Source of the DNA: Cyclobacteriaceae bacterium
GTDB lineage: Bacteria > Bacteroidota > Bacteroidia > Cytophagales > Cyclobacteriaceae
DNA: 64,000 nt
Reading direction: 5' to 3'
NCBI GenBank assembly: GCA_020436085.1
Contig: JAGQYM010000007.1
Location: forward strand, 60,734-124,733
The notes beneath the pieces were generated by a model, which saw only the letters and a program-made list of their open reading frames with translations, was not told where the DNA came from and did not search any database. Position numbers and translations under genes: made by a program. Each line of letters starts with the position of its first letter. Position 1 is the first letter of the stretch. Shown one piece after another: positions 1 through 7,939 of the stretch.

Positions 1-185
1 TGTGCGGTTAGTTGTCCTGACGACCCCAAAATAATCTCGCAAGCTATTGACGTTTCCTTTTCAAATTCTTTAACTAAATCCTCCATGGCAAATTGCACAT
101 TAGCAGCCGTGGCAATGGCAAGTCTCTTGCCTGGCGTGTTGCAAGCCGCTGTAAACAAGAACAAAAGCCAGACGATTTTCTTCAT
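1..185 (-). CDS. modA: Molybdate ABC transporter substrate-binding protein (ModA), N-terminal part, cut by window start
   Basis: The gene runs off the left edge, so only about the first 61 codons are present. The ATG at 183-185 overlaps the TGA of the upstream DUF2490 gene as ATGA, which implies translational coupling. The start encodes a short lipoprotein-like signal (KKIVWLLFLFTAAC, with Cys15 as the likely lipidated residue). It is followed by AIATAANVQFAMEDL and ILGSSGQLTA, which match the start of the mature ModA fold: the first strand, then the Ser-rich oxyanion-binding loop. ModA captures molybdate or tungstate and delivers it to ModBC. The ModE-like regulator two genes upstream supports this. 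The permease and ATPase would lie outside the window. Confidence 0.82.
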   Translation of the reverse strand, partial: MKKIVWLLFLFTAACNTPGKRLAIATAANVQFAMEDLVKEFEKETSIACEIILGSSGQLTA

Positions 186-928
186 TCAGGTTTATGTTTT
201 GACAGATCGAGATTGTGACGAATAGCCAACCACATGACGTCATCATGAGCATAAGCCCCAGCCGTAGCCAGTTGTGAATACTGATGAGTGTAAGACAACG
301 CGACAGTCAACTGTTTGTTGAACTGCACTGCAGGACCGATGATAATTCTATTCTTGTCAAGAATATTATTAACTATCTCTCGGCCGGCATTGATAAAAAT
401 TTCATCACCGATTCCAAGTGAAAGTATTTTATCCGGATTATCAGGTGAAAGTTTAAGCAACGGGATATTGGCAGATATCTGATACCGCAAGCGAAAATTA
501 AAATTATGACCCGACTGCGGGTCTCCATCGACAACGCTTTTAAAATATCGCTCTTCCACTCGAAATCTGTGTTGAAGGCCAACTCTGCCATATTTATAAG
601 AAGCAAACAATTCCTGATAAGGTCTGTACTCCAACTTACTGAGTGATGAAGATGAGTAAGCACCCGTTGATGCAAGGCCAGCCCCTACACGGAGATGTGA
701 ATTAATATTATAGCCGATCCCTATCCTCGCTATGAACAATGCCTTTGTTGAAAATTTGTCAGCCCATCGAAAACCACCATCAGTCATCAAAGTCCAGTGA
801 CTGTTCAGTTTCAACTGATTGTAATACTGTACCCATTGTTGATTTGAATGTCGAACTGTCTTCTGCGCGTGTGCAAACAATGGCATCAATACAATGACCA
901 TTATTAATCGATATGTTTTTAAAAACAT
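182..928 (-). CDS. DUF2490 domain protein, predicted outer-membrane beta-barrel
   Basis: The product is 248 residues with a signal peptide ending at AHA-Q (about residue 21). The body is rich in alternating aromatic and polar strands (for example WTLMTDGGFRWADKF and VGLQHRFRVEERYF), typical of DUF2490 proteins, which are predicted small outer-membrane barrels in Bacteroidota. It lies 18 bases after the ModE-like gene and overlaps modA by four bases, so it is the middle gene of a molybdate operon. No function is established for DUF2490. A role in passage of the oxyanion through the outer membrane is an inference from position only. Confidence 0.8.
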   Translation of the reverse strand: MFLKTYRLIMVIVLMPLFAHAQKTVRHSNQQWVQYYNQLKLNSHWTLMTDGGFRWADKFSTKALFIARIGIGYNINSHLRVGAGLASTGAYSSSSLSKLEYRPYQELFASYKYGRVGLQHRFRVEERYFKSVVDGDPQSGHNFNFRLRYQISANIPLLKLSPDNPDKILSLGIGDEIFINAGREIVNNILDKNRIIIGPAVQFNKQLTVALSYTHQYSQLATAGAYAHDDVMWLAIRHNLDLSKHKPE

Positions 929-946
929 AATGCCTTCAAAAAAATT

Positions 947-1288
947 TTAGACCTTCAAATTACTACTCGCTTTACTGAACAAAGACGTTGCTTGTTTTTG
1001 AATAGAGTAATACTGTTTCATCACTTCTTTTCCTGCCTCCGTGACAAAAGCTCCACCTCCAGATTTTCCCCCGAGCTGCTTCTCGACCAGCGGTCTTTTT
1101 GCGATAGCATTCATGTCTTTTACCAACTGCCAAGCCTTTCGGTACGACATATCCATATCCTGAGCGGCCCTCGCAATAGAACCGTGCTTCATGATACCCT
1201 CCATCAATTGCACGCGTCCCGGCCCAATGTAGCGCTTGCCTCCAACAAATATCCTGAAGCTAAATCTAATGTCGGTCTGCCTAGCCAT
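947..1288 (-). CDS. ModE-type winged helix-turn-helix regulator (DNA-binding domain only)
   Basis: The product is 113 residues with a LysR/ModE-type winged HTH: GRVQLMEGIMKHGSIARAA, then SYRKAWQLVKDMN (recognition helix) and the wing GGKSGGGAFVTEAG, a ModE-family hallmark. The C-terminal molybdate-binding Mop/TOBE domains of E. coli ModE are absent, so the protein probably does not sense molybdate through that fold. It is the first gene of the operon with DUF2490 and modA and probably controls it. The ATG at 1286-1288 is a good start. DNA-binding repression is inferred from the family. Confidence 0.82.
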   Translation of the reverse strand: MARQTDIRFSFRIFVGGKRYIGPGRVQLMEGIMKHGSIARAAQDMDMSYRKAWQLVKDMNAIAKRPLVEKQLGGKSGGGAFVTEAGKEVMKQYYSIQKQATSLFSKASSNLKV

Positions 1289-1332
1289 TATGCATTCAAA
1301 AACATATCGAATTAAGCACTTAGCCTTTTCAA

Positions 1333-1350
1333 AACCAAGTCATTTTGGTT
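1333..1350 (-). terminator. Weak inverted repeat between polA and the ModE-like gene
   Basis: AACCAA and TTGGTT (6 bp each) are separated by six bases. On the minus strand the second arm runs into TTTTG. It could be a weak polA terminator or a regulator site ahead of the ModE-like gene. The stem is short, so confidence is low. Confidence 0.25.
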
Positions 1351-1395
1351 GTTAAATTCCTGAGTTCAAATTCGAATTGTTAAAAAGAAAAGCGA

Positions 1396-4107
1396 TTAGT
1401 GCGCCTCCAGCCAGTTCTCTCCCACACCTACTTCAACTTCCATCGGCACGTCAAGTATTACGGCTGTCTTCATCAGTTCCGCTACTTTTGGTTTCACAAC
1501 CTTTTCCTCATCACGGTGCAGATCAAAAATCAATTCATCATGCACTTGAAGGATCATTTTGGTTTTGAGTTTTTCGCGTTTCAGCCAGTTTTGAATATGC
1601 ACCATGGCGATCTTGATGATGTCAGCTGCACTTCCTTGAATCGGAGCGTTAATTGCATTTCGCTCAGCAAAACCCCGGGTAGAAATGTTTCTTGAATTGA
1701 TGTCCCTCAAGTACCTGCGTCTACCTAGAATGGTTTCGACATACTCCTTCTCTCGAGCCAGGTTAATTGAGTCATCCATGTATCTTTTGATGGAGGAGAA
1801 TTCCTTAAAGTAAGCTTCAATAATTTCAGATGCTTCTGTGCGGGAGACATTGAGGTTCTGAGCAAGGCCAAAAGCGGTACTTCCATACAGAATTCCAAAG
1901 TTCACTTCTTTGGCCTTTCTCCTCATGTCTGGCGTTACTTTATCCAACGGCACATTGAAAACTCGTGCCGCTGTGGTTGCATGAATATCTCTTCCCTCAC
2001 GAAACGCTTCAATCATTATGTCATCCTTAGCAAATGAGGCTGCTATTCTAAGCTCAATTTGTGAATAGTCGGCTGACATAAAAAGATAATCTTTATCGCG
2101 TGCCACAAACGCGCTTCTGATTTGTCGCCCCTTCTCCGTCCTTACTGGAATGTTTTGCAGATTTGGGTTCATTGAACTCAATCTTCCCGTTGCCGCCACC
2201 GCCTGTCGATAGTCAGTGTGAATTCTGCCATCGGCCTGGCTGATCATCCTTGGCAGAGCATCCACATATGTAGACCTTAACTTTTCATATTCTCTGAACT
2301 CCAACATTTTCTGTACGATCTCGTGGTCTCCTGCCAACTTCAACAGCACATCTTCACCAGTTGCATACTGTCCGGTGCGGGTCTTCTTCGGTTTGTCAAC
2401 AAGCTTTAATCGGTCAAAAAGAATTTCTCCAACTTGCTTTGGTGAAGCAATATTGAATTCAGTGCCGGCCAGTTTAAAAATTTCTCGCTGCACCTGTTCA
2501 CTGTCCTTCTGTAGTCCTTTGGACATCCATTCAAGTGTGTCGAGATTTACCTTCACTCCTTCCGATTCCATTGACGCAAGCACTTCCACCAACGGCATTT
2601 CAATGTCGCTCATCAATTTGGAATGACCCTTTGTCTCAAGTTCTGCTTTTAGCGCTGCCTTCAATGGTAGCACCAAAGCGACACGCTCGCACACATTATC
2701 TCTATCATCTTCGCTACCCACGATCTGATAATCCAGATATTGGTTGGCAAGGATATCCATCTCGTGTGATGACTCCGCTTCGATCAGATAGTGCGCTAAA
2801 AGTGTATCAAAAAGCCGACTCTTGAGTTCGACCCCATATTTCTTCAGCGCAAGAGTGGTGAGCTTGATGTTGTGTCCACACTTTCTGATGCGTTCTTCTT
2901 CAAGAACCTTCGCGAATTCTTTGACAATCGCACTTGCCTGTTTTTCATCTGGTACTTCTACATAGTGAGTCTCGTTTCCAAATGAAAACGTGATGCCTTT
3001 TAGTATAAAGTCGAAGTGGAGCTCTTCGTCCGTTGATGTTTCTACAGCTATTTCTGTTTGTTCAAGAAGCTTTGCAATCAACGTAGATCTTTCTTCAGCA
3101 GATTGAACGATATGATATTTCGACTTGCCCGGCTTCGCTGATTTTTCCTTTACTGCAGATCCTCCACCAAACATCGATAGCTGACCGGCCTTCGCGGACT
3201 CAGGAGCTGCAGTTTCAGTTTCTGTTAACCCTGCAAACGCGCGGTTCATGATTGCCCGGAATTCGAGCTCTTCAAAAATTGGTCTTAGCGCTGCTTCATT
3301 CGGTGCAGTGTATTTCAACTTCTCCTCATCCAACTTGATTGGAACGTCAGTAACAATAGTCGCCAGTTTCTTCGACAGGATAGCTTGATCGCCAAATTCT
3401 TCAACCCTTTCCTTTTGTTTCCCTTTCAGTTCATGTGCATTCTTTACAATATTCTCTACTGTGCCATAGGTTTTCAGAAGTGTAGCTGCTGTCTTCGGGC
3501 CAATACCAGGGATTCCGGGAATGTTATCAGAAGTATCGCCTTGCAAGCCAAGCATATCAATCACCTGTGATACATTGTCGATGTCCCATTTTTCGCAAAC
3601 CTCTTTCACTCCCATCACATCAACGGCATTGCCCATATAGGCAGGTTTGTATAGAAATACGTTGTCGCGCACGAGTTGCCCAAAATCCTTATCAGGCGTC
3701 ATCATGTACACTTCGAAATCTTTTTTCTCTGCCTGAGATGCCAGCGTGCCGATGATATCGTCAGCCTCGTATCCATCCATTTCAAGGATGGGAATATTGA
3801 ATCCCTTAATTATCTCTTTGACTATTGGAATGCCGTACCGAATATCTTCTGGTGTTTCCTGTCTGGTTGCTTTGTATTCCTTAAATATCTCGTCTCTAAA
3901 AGTTGGGGCGGCTGTATCAAACGCCACAGCGATGTGTGATGGTTTTTGTTTTTGTAAGACTTCCATCAACGTATTGGTAAATCCAAATGGTACTGAAGTG
4001 TTGCGACCCTTAGAATTAATACGCGGATTTTTGGTAAATGCAAAGTGGGCTCTGTAAATCAGGGCGTAAGCGTCAAGTAGAAATAATTTTTTGGCGTTTT
4101 TGGACAT
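1396..4107 (-). CDS. polA: DNA polymerase I, with a degenerate 3'-5' exonuclease domain
   Basis: The product is 903 residues, the usual length for full PolA. Residues 1-290 form the 5'-3' exonuclease/flap domain (VAFDTAAPTFR, MDGYEADDIIG, TPDKDFGQL, GDTSDNIPGIPGIGPKTA). Residues 330-500 occupy the place of the 3'-5' exonuclease, but the metal-binding residues are not conserved: the DxE of motif I reads ETS (356-358), and the Asp after the conserved Asn413 is Thr417. Residues 510-903 are the polymerase: motif A SADYSQIELR (Asp680), motif B KEVNFGILYG (Phe737), motif C QVHDELI (856-858). The linker carries QLSMF (309-313), which resembles a sliding-clamp binding peptide. The enzyme should fill gaps and process Okazaki primers, probably without proofreading. 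Confidence 0.96.
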   Translation of the reverse strand: MSKNAKKLFLLDAYALIYRAHFAFTKNPRINSKGRNTSVPFGFTNTLMEVLQKQKPSHIAVAFDTAAPTFRDEIFKEYKATRQETPEDIRYGIPIVKEIIKGFNIPILEMDGYEADDIIGTLASQAEKKDFEVYMMTPDKDFGQLVRDNVFLYKPAYMGNAVDVMGVKEVCEKWDIDNVSQVIDMLGLQGDTSDNIPGIPGIGPKTAATLLKTYGTVENIVKNAHELKGKQKERVEEFGDQAILSKKLATIVTDVPIKLDEEKLKYTAPNEAALRPIFEELEFRAIMNRAFAGLTETETAAPESAKAGQLSMFGGGSAVKEKSAKPGKSKYHIVQSAEERSTLIAKLLEQTEIAVETSTDEELHFDFILKGITFSFGNETHYVEVPDEKQASAIVKEFAKVLEEERIRKCGHNIKLTTLALKKYGVELKSRLFDTLLAHYLIEAESSHEMDILANQYLDYQIVGSEDDRDNVCERVALVLPLKAALKAELETKGHSKLMSDIEMPLVEVLASMESEGVKVNLDTLEWMSKGLQKDSEQVQREIFKLAGTEFNIASPKQVGEILFDRLKLVDKPKKTRTGQYATGEDVLLKLAGDHEIVQKMLEFREYEKLRSTYVDALPRMISQADGRIHTDYRQAVAATGRLSSMNPNLQNIPVRTEKGRQIRSAFVARDKDYLFMSADYSQIELRIAASFAKDDIMIEAFREGRDIHATTAARVFNVPLDKVTPDMRRKAKEVNFGILYGSTAFGLAQNLNVSRTEASEIIEAYFKEFSSIKRYMDDSINLAREKEYVETILGRRRYLRDINSRNISTRGFAERNAINAPIQGSAADIIKIAMVHIQNWLKREKLKTKMILQVHDELIFDLHRDEEKVVKPKVAELMKTAVILDVPMEVEVGVGENWLEAH

Positions 4108-4141
4108 GGCGGCAACTTAATCAACGGCCGTTAACATTAGT

Positions 4142-4160
4142 ATAAAAATTGTATTTTTAT
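4142..4160. promoter_or_regulatory. AT-rich palindrome in the divergent polA / acyl-CoA ligase promoter region
   Basis: ATAAAAAT and ATTTTTAT flank TGT in the 108-base gap between two divergent genes. Such a site could be an operator or simply AT-rich promoter DNA. No clear TAnnTTTG box is visible for either gene. Confidence 0.2.
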
Positions 4161-4215
4161 CAACAGCAGAATGCCGTACAAAGAAGCGTCTCGGCTCACC
4201 TAAAATAAATCCCCT

Positions 4216-5856
4216 ATGAACGGACCTCTTGAATACTTTTTACATTGGGAAAAGACTGCACCAAATGACATCGCCTTTCGCCAGCCCTTTGGTAACACAT
4301 GGAAAACAAGGACCTGGCAAGAGGCTGGAGAGGAAATCAGAAAGATAGCGGGGCATATCGAGTCGCTGAAGTTGCCGGCTCACAGTCACATTGCCATCCT
4401 ATCTAAAAATTGTACCGAGTGGATCATGGCCGACATCGCAATAATAATGGCGGGGCATGTTTCAGTACCTGTGTATGCAACTCTTTCAGCGGAAAGTATC
4501 AAAGAAGTATTGGAGCATAGTGAGTCAAGGGTTGTGTTTATTGGCAAACTGGACAACTACGCTTCCCAAAAGCCTGGTATTCCAGATTCACTTCATAAGA
4601 TCAGTATCTCAACCTATGGCGTTGAGGACGGTGCGATCTGGGAAGACCTGCTGAAAACGCAAACACCCATTAAGAATGTGGCCATGTTCAGGCCAGATGA
4701 TCTTTTAACTATCATTTACACGTCAGGCACAACAGGCAGACCAAAAGGTGTCATGCACACCATGGGCTCATTTGATATCACTGTGAAGATGGCTCAAAAA
4801 GTGGTTTCGTTTCCGAAAAGGCCAAGAGTGATGTCCTATCTTCCGCTTTGTCATATTGCGGAAAGATTAGGTGTTGAATTTGAAGGACTCTACCTCGGTG
4901 CTCAATATAGCTTTCCTGAATCGCTCGATTCGTTTGCCAAAAATCTTGCCGACACGCGTCCAAATTACTTCATAGCAGTGCCAAGGATTTGGGCGAAGTT
5001 CCAGGAAAAGATTCTGGAAAAAATGCCGCAGAAAAAACTTGACCGGTTATTATCTATTCCTATTGTCAGTTCATTGGTGAAGAAGACGATTCAAAAGAAA
5101 CTCGGATTAGATAAGTCAGAGCTGTTTCTTTCCGGAGCAGCGCCATTAAGTAAAAGTATTTTGGAGTGGTATGATCGGCTAGGTATTACCATCTATCAAG
5201 TGCTTGGCATGACAGAGGATTGCGTTTATGCGCATTTCAACAGGCCCGGGGCCAACAAATTTGGTACCGTAGGCCAGCCGATGGAAGGCTTGCAGGTGAA
5301 GCTTGCTGAGGATGGAGAGCTTCGTGTAAAAAGTCCTTGCCTAATGAAAGGCTACTACAAGGAACCTGAGATGACGGCCACGATGTTCGATGAAGAAGGC
5401 TACCTGAAAACTGGCGACACAGGCGAAATTGATTCAGAAGGATATCTAACGATAATAGGTCGCGTAAAAGATCAGTTTAAAACTGATAAAGGAAAATACA
5501 TCTCTCCTGCTCCAATTGAACTAAAGATGGCGCAGAATGCAGACATAGAGCAGGTTTGTGTGGTAGGAATGGGTGTGCCACAGCCCATCGCCCTGACTGT
5601 GCTTACAGCAGGTGCCCGTCAAAAAAGTCGCGATGAATTAATTCACAGTGTTGACACTACGATGAAAGAAATCAACAAACACCTGGAGTCGCATGAGCAA
5701 TTGGCCACAGCCGTTATCATGAAAAGTGACTGGACGATAGAAAATGGAATGATGACCCCATCCATGAAATTGAAACGGAACGAAATCGAAAAAATCCACC
5801 TGCCAAATTATCCAAAGTGGTACCACCAGGAAGGTTCCGTAGTTTGGGAACAGTGA
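4216..5856 (+). CDS. AMP-dependent long-chain acyl-CoA ligase
   Basis: The 546-residue product belongs to the ANL adenylating superfamily. Visible motifs in order are the ATP-binding loop YTSGTTGRPKG (168-178), the A5 motif YQVLGMTE (327-334), the A7 motif YLKTGD (396-401) and the hinge region GRVKDQFKTDKGKYISP (415-431). The overall arrangement matches long-chain fatty acid-CoA ligases (FadD/FAA type) rather than acetyl-CoA synthetase. It would activate fatty acids in the cytoplasm using ATP and CoA. It is divergent from polA and followed by a CBS protein in the same direction. Chain-length preference cannot be told from sequence. Confidence 0.9.
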   Translation: MNGPLEYFLHWEKTAPNDIAFRQPFGNTWKTRTWQEAGEEIRKIAGHIESLKLPAHSHIAILSKNCTEWIMADIAIIMAGHVSVPVYATLSAESIKEVLEHSESRVVFIGKLDNYASQKPGIPDSLHKISISTYGVEDGAIWEDLLKTQTPIKNVAMFRPDDLLTIIYTSGTTGRPKGVMHTMGSFDITVKMAQKVVSFPKRPRVMSYLPLCHIAERLGVEFEGLYLGAQYSFPESLDSFAKNLADTRPNYFIAVPRIWAKFQEKILEKMPQKKLDRLLSIPIVSSLVKKTIQKKLGLDKSELFLSGAAPLSKSILEWYDRLGITIYQVLGMTEDCVYAHFNRPGANKFGTVGQPMEGLQVKLAEDGELRVKSPCLMKGYYKEPEMTATMFDEEGYLKTGDTGEIDSEGYLTIIGRVKDQFKTDKGKYISPAPIELKMAQNADIEQVCVVGMGVPQPIALTVLTAGARQKSRDELIHSVDTTMKEINKHLESHEQLATAVIMKSDWTIENGMMTPSMKLKRNEIEKIHLPNYPKWYHQEGSVVWEQ

Positions 5857-5930
5857 TCAAAATCTGATCATCACCTGACAAGAGTCATATTCCTATCCTC
5901 ATCTTCACAACTATCTTGGATCAAACGATC

Positions 5931-6359
5931 ATGGTTATGAAGAAAGATGACGTAAGCCGAATAATGACGTCACATGTTTTTAGCGTAAACATTGATGATA
6001 GTCTCAAAGAAGTGAGGAGCCTGCTGAATAAGCATAAAATCCGTCATGTGCCGGTGGTAAAAGATAAATCGCTGGTGGGTATCATCAGCAGAACAGATAT
6101 CAATCGGCTGACTTTTAGCGGTATGTATGATGATCAGGAAGACGCAGATGATGCTGTTTTCGAAATGCTATCTATTTCGCAGGTGATGACACACAAACCC
6201 AAAGTGGTGAAGCAGTCAGACGCAATAAAAAAAGTTGCTGAGGTTTTTGCCTCTTCAGAGTTTCACGCGCTGCCTGTCGTTGCCGATGATAATAAAACTG
6301 AACTGGTGGGTATTATAACAACAACAGATGTGATCAAATACATGCTCACCTTGCTGTGA
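5931..6359 (+). CDS. Two-CBS-domain protein
   Basis: The product is about 142 residues and consists of two CBS repeats: VSRIMTSHVFSVNIDDS to VGIISRTDI, and ISQVMTHKPKVVKQSDA to VGIITTTDVIKY. The ends of both repeats carry the usual G-I-[IT]-[ST]-x-x-D adenosyl-nucleotide contact. There is no partner enzyme domain, so it is a stand-alone CBS pair that probably binds ATP, AMP or another adenosyl ligand and regulates a partner. I prefer the ATG at 5931. A TTG at 5916 and an ATG at 5937 are alternatives. The gap from the acyl-CoA ligase is about 75 bases. Confidence 0.85.
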   Translation: MVMKKDDVSRIMTSHVFSVNIDDSLKEVRSLLNKHKIRHVPVVKDKSLVGIISRTDINRLTFSGMYDDQEDADDAVFEMLSISQVMTHKPKVVKQSDAIKKVAEVFASSEFHALPVVADDNKTELVGIITTTDVIKYMLTLL

Positions 6360-6361
6360 AA

Positions 6362-6394
6362 AACGGCAATAGGTTCTTTCCTCCTATTGCCGTT
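6362..6394. terminator. Bidirectional rho-independent terminator between convergent genes
   Basis: A perfect 12-bp stem (AACGGCAATAGG / CCTATTGCCGTT) with a 9-base loop lies between the CBS gene and the convergent hydrolase gene. The T tract is best on the minus strand (GCCGTTTTTC), so it mainly ends the 6404-7246 transcript. On the plus strand only GTTCTT follows. Confidence 0.75.
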
Positions 6395-6403
6395 CTTACT
6401 CCA

Positions 6404-7246
6404 TCAAAATTTTGACTTGAAATATTTTATAGTCTTCGCCTTGGCATCCATGTAGGCTTTCTCATTGTAAATCGCGTTACTGGGATTGGCAAAACCGTGA
6501 TCAGCATCGTATGATTCAATTGTCAGTTTCTTCCCTGCTTCAGCCATGTTCCTTTCAAACTTATCCATCACATCTTTATTGATCCACTGATCCTGTGTCG
6601 CCCAAATGTTGAGCACATCGCTATTCAGATTCCTCAAACGACTTACATCTTCTTCAGGCATTCCATAATACATCACGCAGCCTACTGTTTGTTTGCCAGC
6701 ATTTAGCGCAGCCTGCAGCGACTGACCGCCACCAAAGCACCAACCTACGGTGCCTACCTTTGCTTTGTCACCTACGTAGTTCAATGCTCCTTTCACAATT
6801 GCATCGCCCCGTTCTTGCTTAAAGGCCTGCATGTACTTTCCGGCATTTTCACGATCCGTTGCCAACTTGCCATCATACATATCCAACGCAATCACATTCA
6901 CGTTGCCAACTTCTTTGTGCAAATCATCAGCCCATTTTTTAATGTTATCATTCAATCCCCACCATTCCTGAAAAACAAAAATCCAGTTGTTGGTTTTTGA
7001 ACCTGATGTGACCACGTACGCATTGGCTTTCATACCATCGGGGCAATCGAACGTGATCATCTTACCGCCCGATTGACTTACGTGAACGTAAGCCCTGGGC
7101 ATTTGATGTTCACTGTTAAAGTCTTCACTCGAAGCGAAGAGCGCAAATTTTTCTGTTGCCGGAGTATGACATATGGTAACGTCACCCTGGCCATAGCCTG
7201 CGAGCGTTAGCGCCAGCAAAAGCGAAATCAAGTAAACTTTTTTCAT
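6404..7246 (-). CDS. Secreted dienelactone hydrolase family protein
   Basis: The 280-residue product has a signal peptide (MKKVYLISLLLALTLAGYGQ). An alpha/beta-hydrolase domain of the dienelactone hydrolase type follows. The nucleophile motif is GTVGWCFGGG, where the Cys replaces the usual Ser as in DLH. Asp and His candidates lie in ATQDQWI and YDADHGFAN. The segment FVFQEWWGLNDNIKKWAD is typical of the family. Export suggests a periplasmic or surface substrate and makes a classical role in chloroaromatic degradation unlikely. It is downstream of the DinB gene (49-base gap) and may be co-transcribed with it. Confidence 0.85.
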   Translation of the reverse strand: MKKVYLISLLLALTLAGYGQGDVTICHTPATEKFALFASSEDFNSEHQMPRAYVHVSQSGGKMITFDCPDGMKANAYVVTSGSKTNNWIFVFQEWWGLNDNIKKWADDLHKEVGNVNVIALDMYDGKLATDRENAGKYMQAFKQERGDAIVKGALNYVGDKAKVGTVGWCFGGGQSLQAALNAGKQTVGCVMYYGMPEEDVSRLRNLNSDVLNIWATQDQWINKDVMDKFERNMAEAGKKLTIESYDADHGFANPSNAIYNEKAYMDAKAKTIKYFKSKF

Positions 7247-7295
7247 GACAAAGCGGGGTTTAGATTATTGTTAACAATGAACTTCAACAAATGGT

Positions 7296-7766
7296 TTAGT
7301 CCTTCCATTGGCCGGTGATCACCCGGTCGTAGGTAATAAAATCAGTATTTATTGGCTCAAAGCCTTTTTCGCGAAGTAACAATGCAACCTGGCCTCTATG
7401 ATAGGACGAATGATTGACCAGGTGAATCATTATCTGCTCAACGTTATTCTTGTATGGATCACCCACGTAATTGTGGTACACCAAAACACGATCGAAACTC
7501 TCCTCACCCTCTACGAACTTAACCCAACGCTGAGTGATCTCATCACTCATTTTCGTCAACTCCTCTAATGAATACTGCTTCCACAAAGGGTATGGCTCTG
7601 GTGACTCTCCGGTAATTCTGCATAGCCAAATAAACAGCGCTGACACTACATGACTCATCAGAACCAATATTTTTTCATCATCTACGTTTTGCCGAACAAG
7701 ACAATCCATTACTCGTTTGTTGGCCCATTGGTTATACTGATAGAGTTTTAAGAAGTACTTTTTCAT
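7296..7766 (-). CDS. DinB-family protein (metal-binding four-helix bundle)
   Basis: The 156-residue product begins YFLKLYQYNQWANKRVMDCL, the usual first helix of DinB proteins. Histidines able to form the metal triad occur in LMSHVVSALF and in HLVNHSSYHRGQVA. DinB-fold proteins include damage-induced proteins and thiol-dependent transferases such as bacillithiol S-transferases. The actual reaction is unknown here. The neighbouring dienelactone hydrolase-like gene gives no strong functional clue. Confidence 0.85.
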   Translation of the reverse strand: MKKYFLKLYQYNQWANKRVMDCLVRQNVDDEKILVLMSHVVSALFIWLCRITGESPEPYPLWKQYSLEELTKMSDEITQRWVKFVEGEESFDRVLVYHNYVGDPYKNNVEQIMIHLVNHSSYHRGQVALLLREKGFEPINTDFITYDRVITGQWKD

Positions 7767-7939
7767 GAATCTCTGTTGTCGATCGAAAACTTTAGCATTG
7801 TTTTAGAGGGCTCAATTTACAAGCTTTAAGTCATAGTTTCTTAAAGTTGATATTCTTGAAACGGGGCAATCTTAATGTTTTGATCAACTAAAGTCACAGT
7901 ATGTTGCTGCCGATTACGCTACCTTGAAACAAAAAACAA

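Noticed and set aside
7267-7278. 12-base palindrome ATTGTTAACAAT before the dienelactone hydrolase-like gene
   Set aside because: It is AT-rich and short, with no second copy seen; it could be an operator but nothing supports it.
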